Origin: Pseudoclavibacter sp. 13-3
GTDB lineage: Bacteria; Actinomycetota; Actinomycetes; Actinomycetales; Microbacteriaceae
DNA length: 64,000 bases
Assembly (NCBI RefSeq): GCF_021168475.1
Contig: NZ_JAJOZT010000003.1
Coordinates: forward strand, 248,001-312,000
Reading direction: 5' to 3'
Part shown: one piece after another, positions 62,533-64,000 of the stretch
Layout: each line of letters opens with the position of its first letter
How positions within the stretch are numbered: the first letter of the stretch is position 1
The notes under the pieces: generated by a model
Database searches by the model: none
The model's input: the letters and a program-made list of their open reading frames with translations, nothing else
Told to the model about the DNA's origin: nothing
Position numbers and translations under genes: made by a program

Positions 62533-62571
62533 CTCTGCACAGCGAGACCTGTCAACGCCCGTTATCCACAG
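62533..62571 (+). promoter_or_regulatory. Two-part element CTCTGCACAG...TTATCCACAG upstream of the DUF222 gene
   Basis: CTCTGCACAG at 62533-62542 and TTATCCACAG at 62562-62571, 29 bp start to start. Same words and spacing as at 22719-22756. Confidence 0.5.
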
Positions 62572-62629
62572 AACCGGCGCGGCTGAACGCTGGTGTCTGA
62601 ATGTCGGTGGCTCGTGATGGAATCAAGCC

Positions 62630-64000
62630 ATGAACACGAGACCAGGCCTCCGCAGCGAAGCGCCTATTGGCGGGCACATCTGCGCTGGCGACGGTGCCCG
62701 GGTCGCCGACATCGGTCAAGCGCAGGTCGAGCTCGACCGGCTCGAAGCGCGTCAGACCGAGATGCTGGGGTGGCTGCAGCGTGACACAGTCAATGACGAT
62801 CGCGAGCAGACGGGGCCTGTCGAGTGGAAGCTGGCGGCGATGTGCGCCGATGTCGCCTGCGAGCTGCGCCTGAGCGAACGCGTGGTGCAGCGACTCATGA
62901 ATCTCGACGATCAGCTCATCTCCCAGCTGCCTGCCACACTGCAGGTGTGGCGCGAGGGCATGGTCACCCGTCGGCATGTCGAGGTGATCGCCAAAGAGCT
63001 CACGGGGCTCAGCGACTGTGAACGCTCGGCCTGCGAGAGTCGCCTCATCGACGCCGTTGTCGACGACCACATGACTCCCGCCGAGCTGAGACGGCTCGCG
63101 CGCCGTCTGAGAGAGCAGCTGCGCGAAGAGTCGCCCTATGCGCGTCATCTGCAGGCCAGAACCGATCGCCACGTCGCGTTGCAGCCGGCCGACGACGGCA
63201 TGGCCTGGCTGAGCACTCTGCTGCCCGCTGTCGAGGCGGCTGCCTGCTACGACCGCATCCGATCGATCGCCGCGGGTGTCAAGAGGTCTGATGCTGGCGG
63301 CCATGCGTGCAGTGACAGCGAGAACCGCACGCTGTCACAGATGCACGTTGATGTGCTCCGCGACCTGCTGATTCACGGTGTCGTGCCAGGTACAGACTCC
63401 CCGTCGCTCCCGGGCTCCGATCTGAATGGTGCATCACGCTCACCGGAGGCTGACCCTACACACACGAATGCGGTGTCCGAGGCGGCTGCGTCATCTGCCA
63501 CACGCACGACGCCTGCACGCACAGCATCAGGTCTTGGCGCCGGCATTATCGCGCGCGTGACGGTTACCGTTCCCGTGATCTCACTGGCGAAGGGGCTGCA
63601 GCCTCAGGCCGCATCACACCACGCGCAGACGACGCATCGCATCGCAGAGCTCGAAGGCGTCGGGCCGATCAGCGTTGAGACGGCGCGAGAGCTGGCAGCC
63701 GAGTCGTCGGTGCTGTTCCGCATGATGACCGACCCCAGTACCGGCGCTGCGCTGAGCCTCGACTGAAAGCGATATCGCCCGTCTGCAGATCTACGAGAAT
63801 TCGTGCGCGCCCGTGATGCGACATGTCGTTTTCCCGGCTGTCTGCGGGCGGCGCACCACTGCGAAGTCGATCACACGATCGACTGGCAGTGGGACGGCCC
63901 CACCAACGCCGACAACCTCGCCTGTCTCTGTCGGCGGCACCATGTCATGAAGCACCAATCTGACTGGAGGGTCAAACAGATCGGCGACGCAGTGCTGCGG
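62630..64000 (+). pseudogene. DUF222-HNH endonuclease family gene interrupted by an in-frame stop
   Basis: The first 378 codons encode a DUF222 helical domain (WKLAAMCADVACELRLSERV, VWREGMVTRRHVEVIAKEL), with a Ser/Thr-rich stretch at about 255-300. Translation ends at TGA 63764-63766, yet the same frame continues open to the window edge. It encodes KRYRPSADLREFVRARDATC then RFPGCLRAAHHCEVDHTIDW and LACLCRRHHVMKHQSDW, a complete HNH zinc-finger nuclease domain with its Cys pairs and His. The expected codon at the stop is a sense codon (for example CGA), so one C-to-T change explains the break. Related genes are often multicopy in Microbacteriaceae and of uncertain role. The 3' end lies outside. 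Confidence 0.88.

Noticed and set aside
63764-63766. TGA read as selenocysteine in the DUF222-HNH gene
   Set aside because: No SECIS-like hairpin is evident, the position is a linker rather than an active site, and a single C-to-T change explains it.

Overview
The window is high-GC actinobacterial chromosome, most likely a member of the Microbacteriaceae. The evidence is a class Ib ribonucleotide reductase, a ferrochelatase with an Fe-S-type Cys cluster, a MarP-like protease, DUF3097, Eis, a BioQ/BioMNY biotin uptake locus, a DUF222-HNH gene, and many genes that appear to be transcribed without a 5' leader (TANNNT, 6-7 nt, then ATG or GTG). Most of it is ordinary core genome with accessory islets between.

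Layout. 1-1132: end of nrdE, then nrdF. 1167-2863: a lower-GC hipBA toxin-antitoxin islet with an AT-rich promoter region. 3247-10832: ferrochelatase, a dead serine-resolvase-like protein, Eis, a TetR regulator, a CapA-like lipoprotein, thyA-folA, and a small membrane protein. 10955-17641: DUF3097, HrpA helicase and a protein mannosyltransferase. 17847-20683: ecfT-ecfA-bioY facing bioQ, with tandem BioQ operators between them. 20680-22691: a VanZ-RDD protein and rsmI. 22854-25856: a WXG100-type cluster with two small helical proteins, a DUF1023-like hydrolase and a lipoprotein.

25892-33750 is one minus-strand locus that reads as an orotate breakdown pathway. It has NAD-linked dihydroorotate dehydrogenase (PyrD class 1B plus PyrK), dihydroorotase, an N-carbamoyl-amino-acid amidohydrolase, an MFS transporter, an IclR regulator, and two unusual phosphoribosyltransferase-fold-like proteins. 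Run in the catabolic direction, these enzymes would take orotate to dihydroorotate, carbamoyl-aspartate, then aspartate plus ammonia and CO2. This is the most interesting hypothesis in the window.

33814-42864: metG-tatD-rsmA, an L-2-hydroxyglutarate oxidase with an MHS transporter and GntR regulator, a SpoU methyltransferase and ispE. 42898-48955: a two-component system, an ABC-2 exporter and an ABC-F ATPase. 49077-55727: marP, tRNA-Gln, glmU, prs, asparaginase and an amino-acid permease. 55728-56003 is an unusual non-coding stretch with tandem, inverted and hairpin repeats. 56004-62464: a flavin reductase, then a complete type III restriction-modification system whose target-recognition region is markedly AT-richer, with a divergent XRE regulator and a palindromic candidate operator. 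62630-64000: a DUF222-HNH gene broken by one in-frame stop codon and running off the window.
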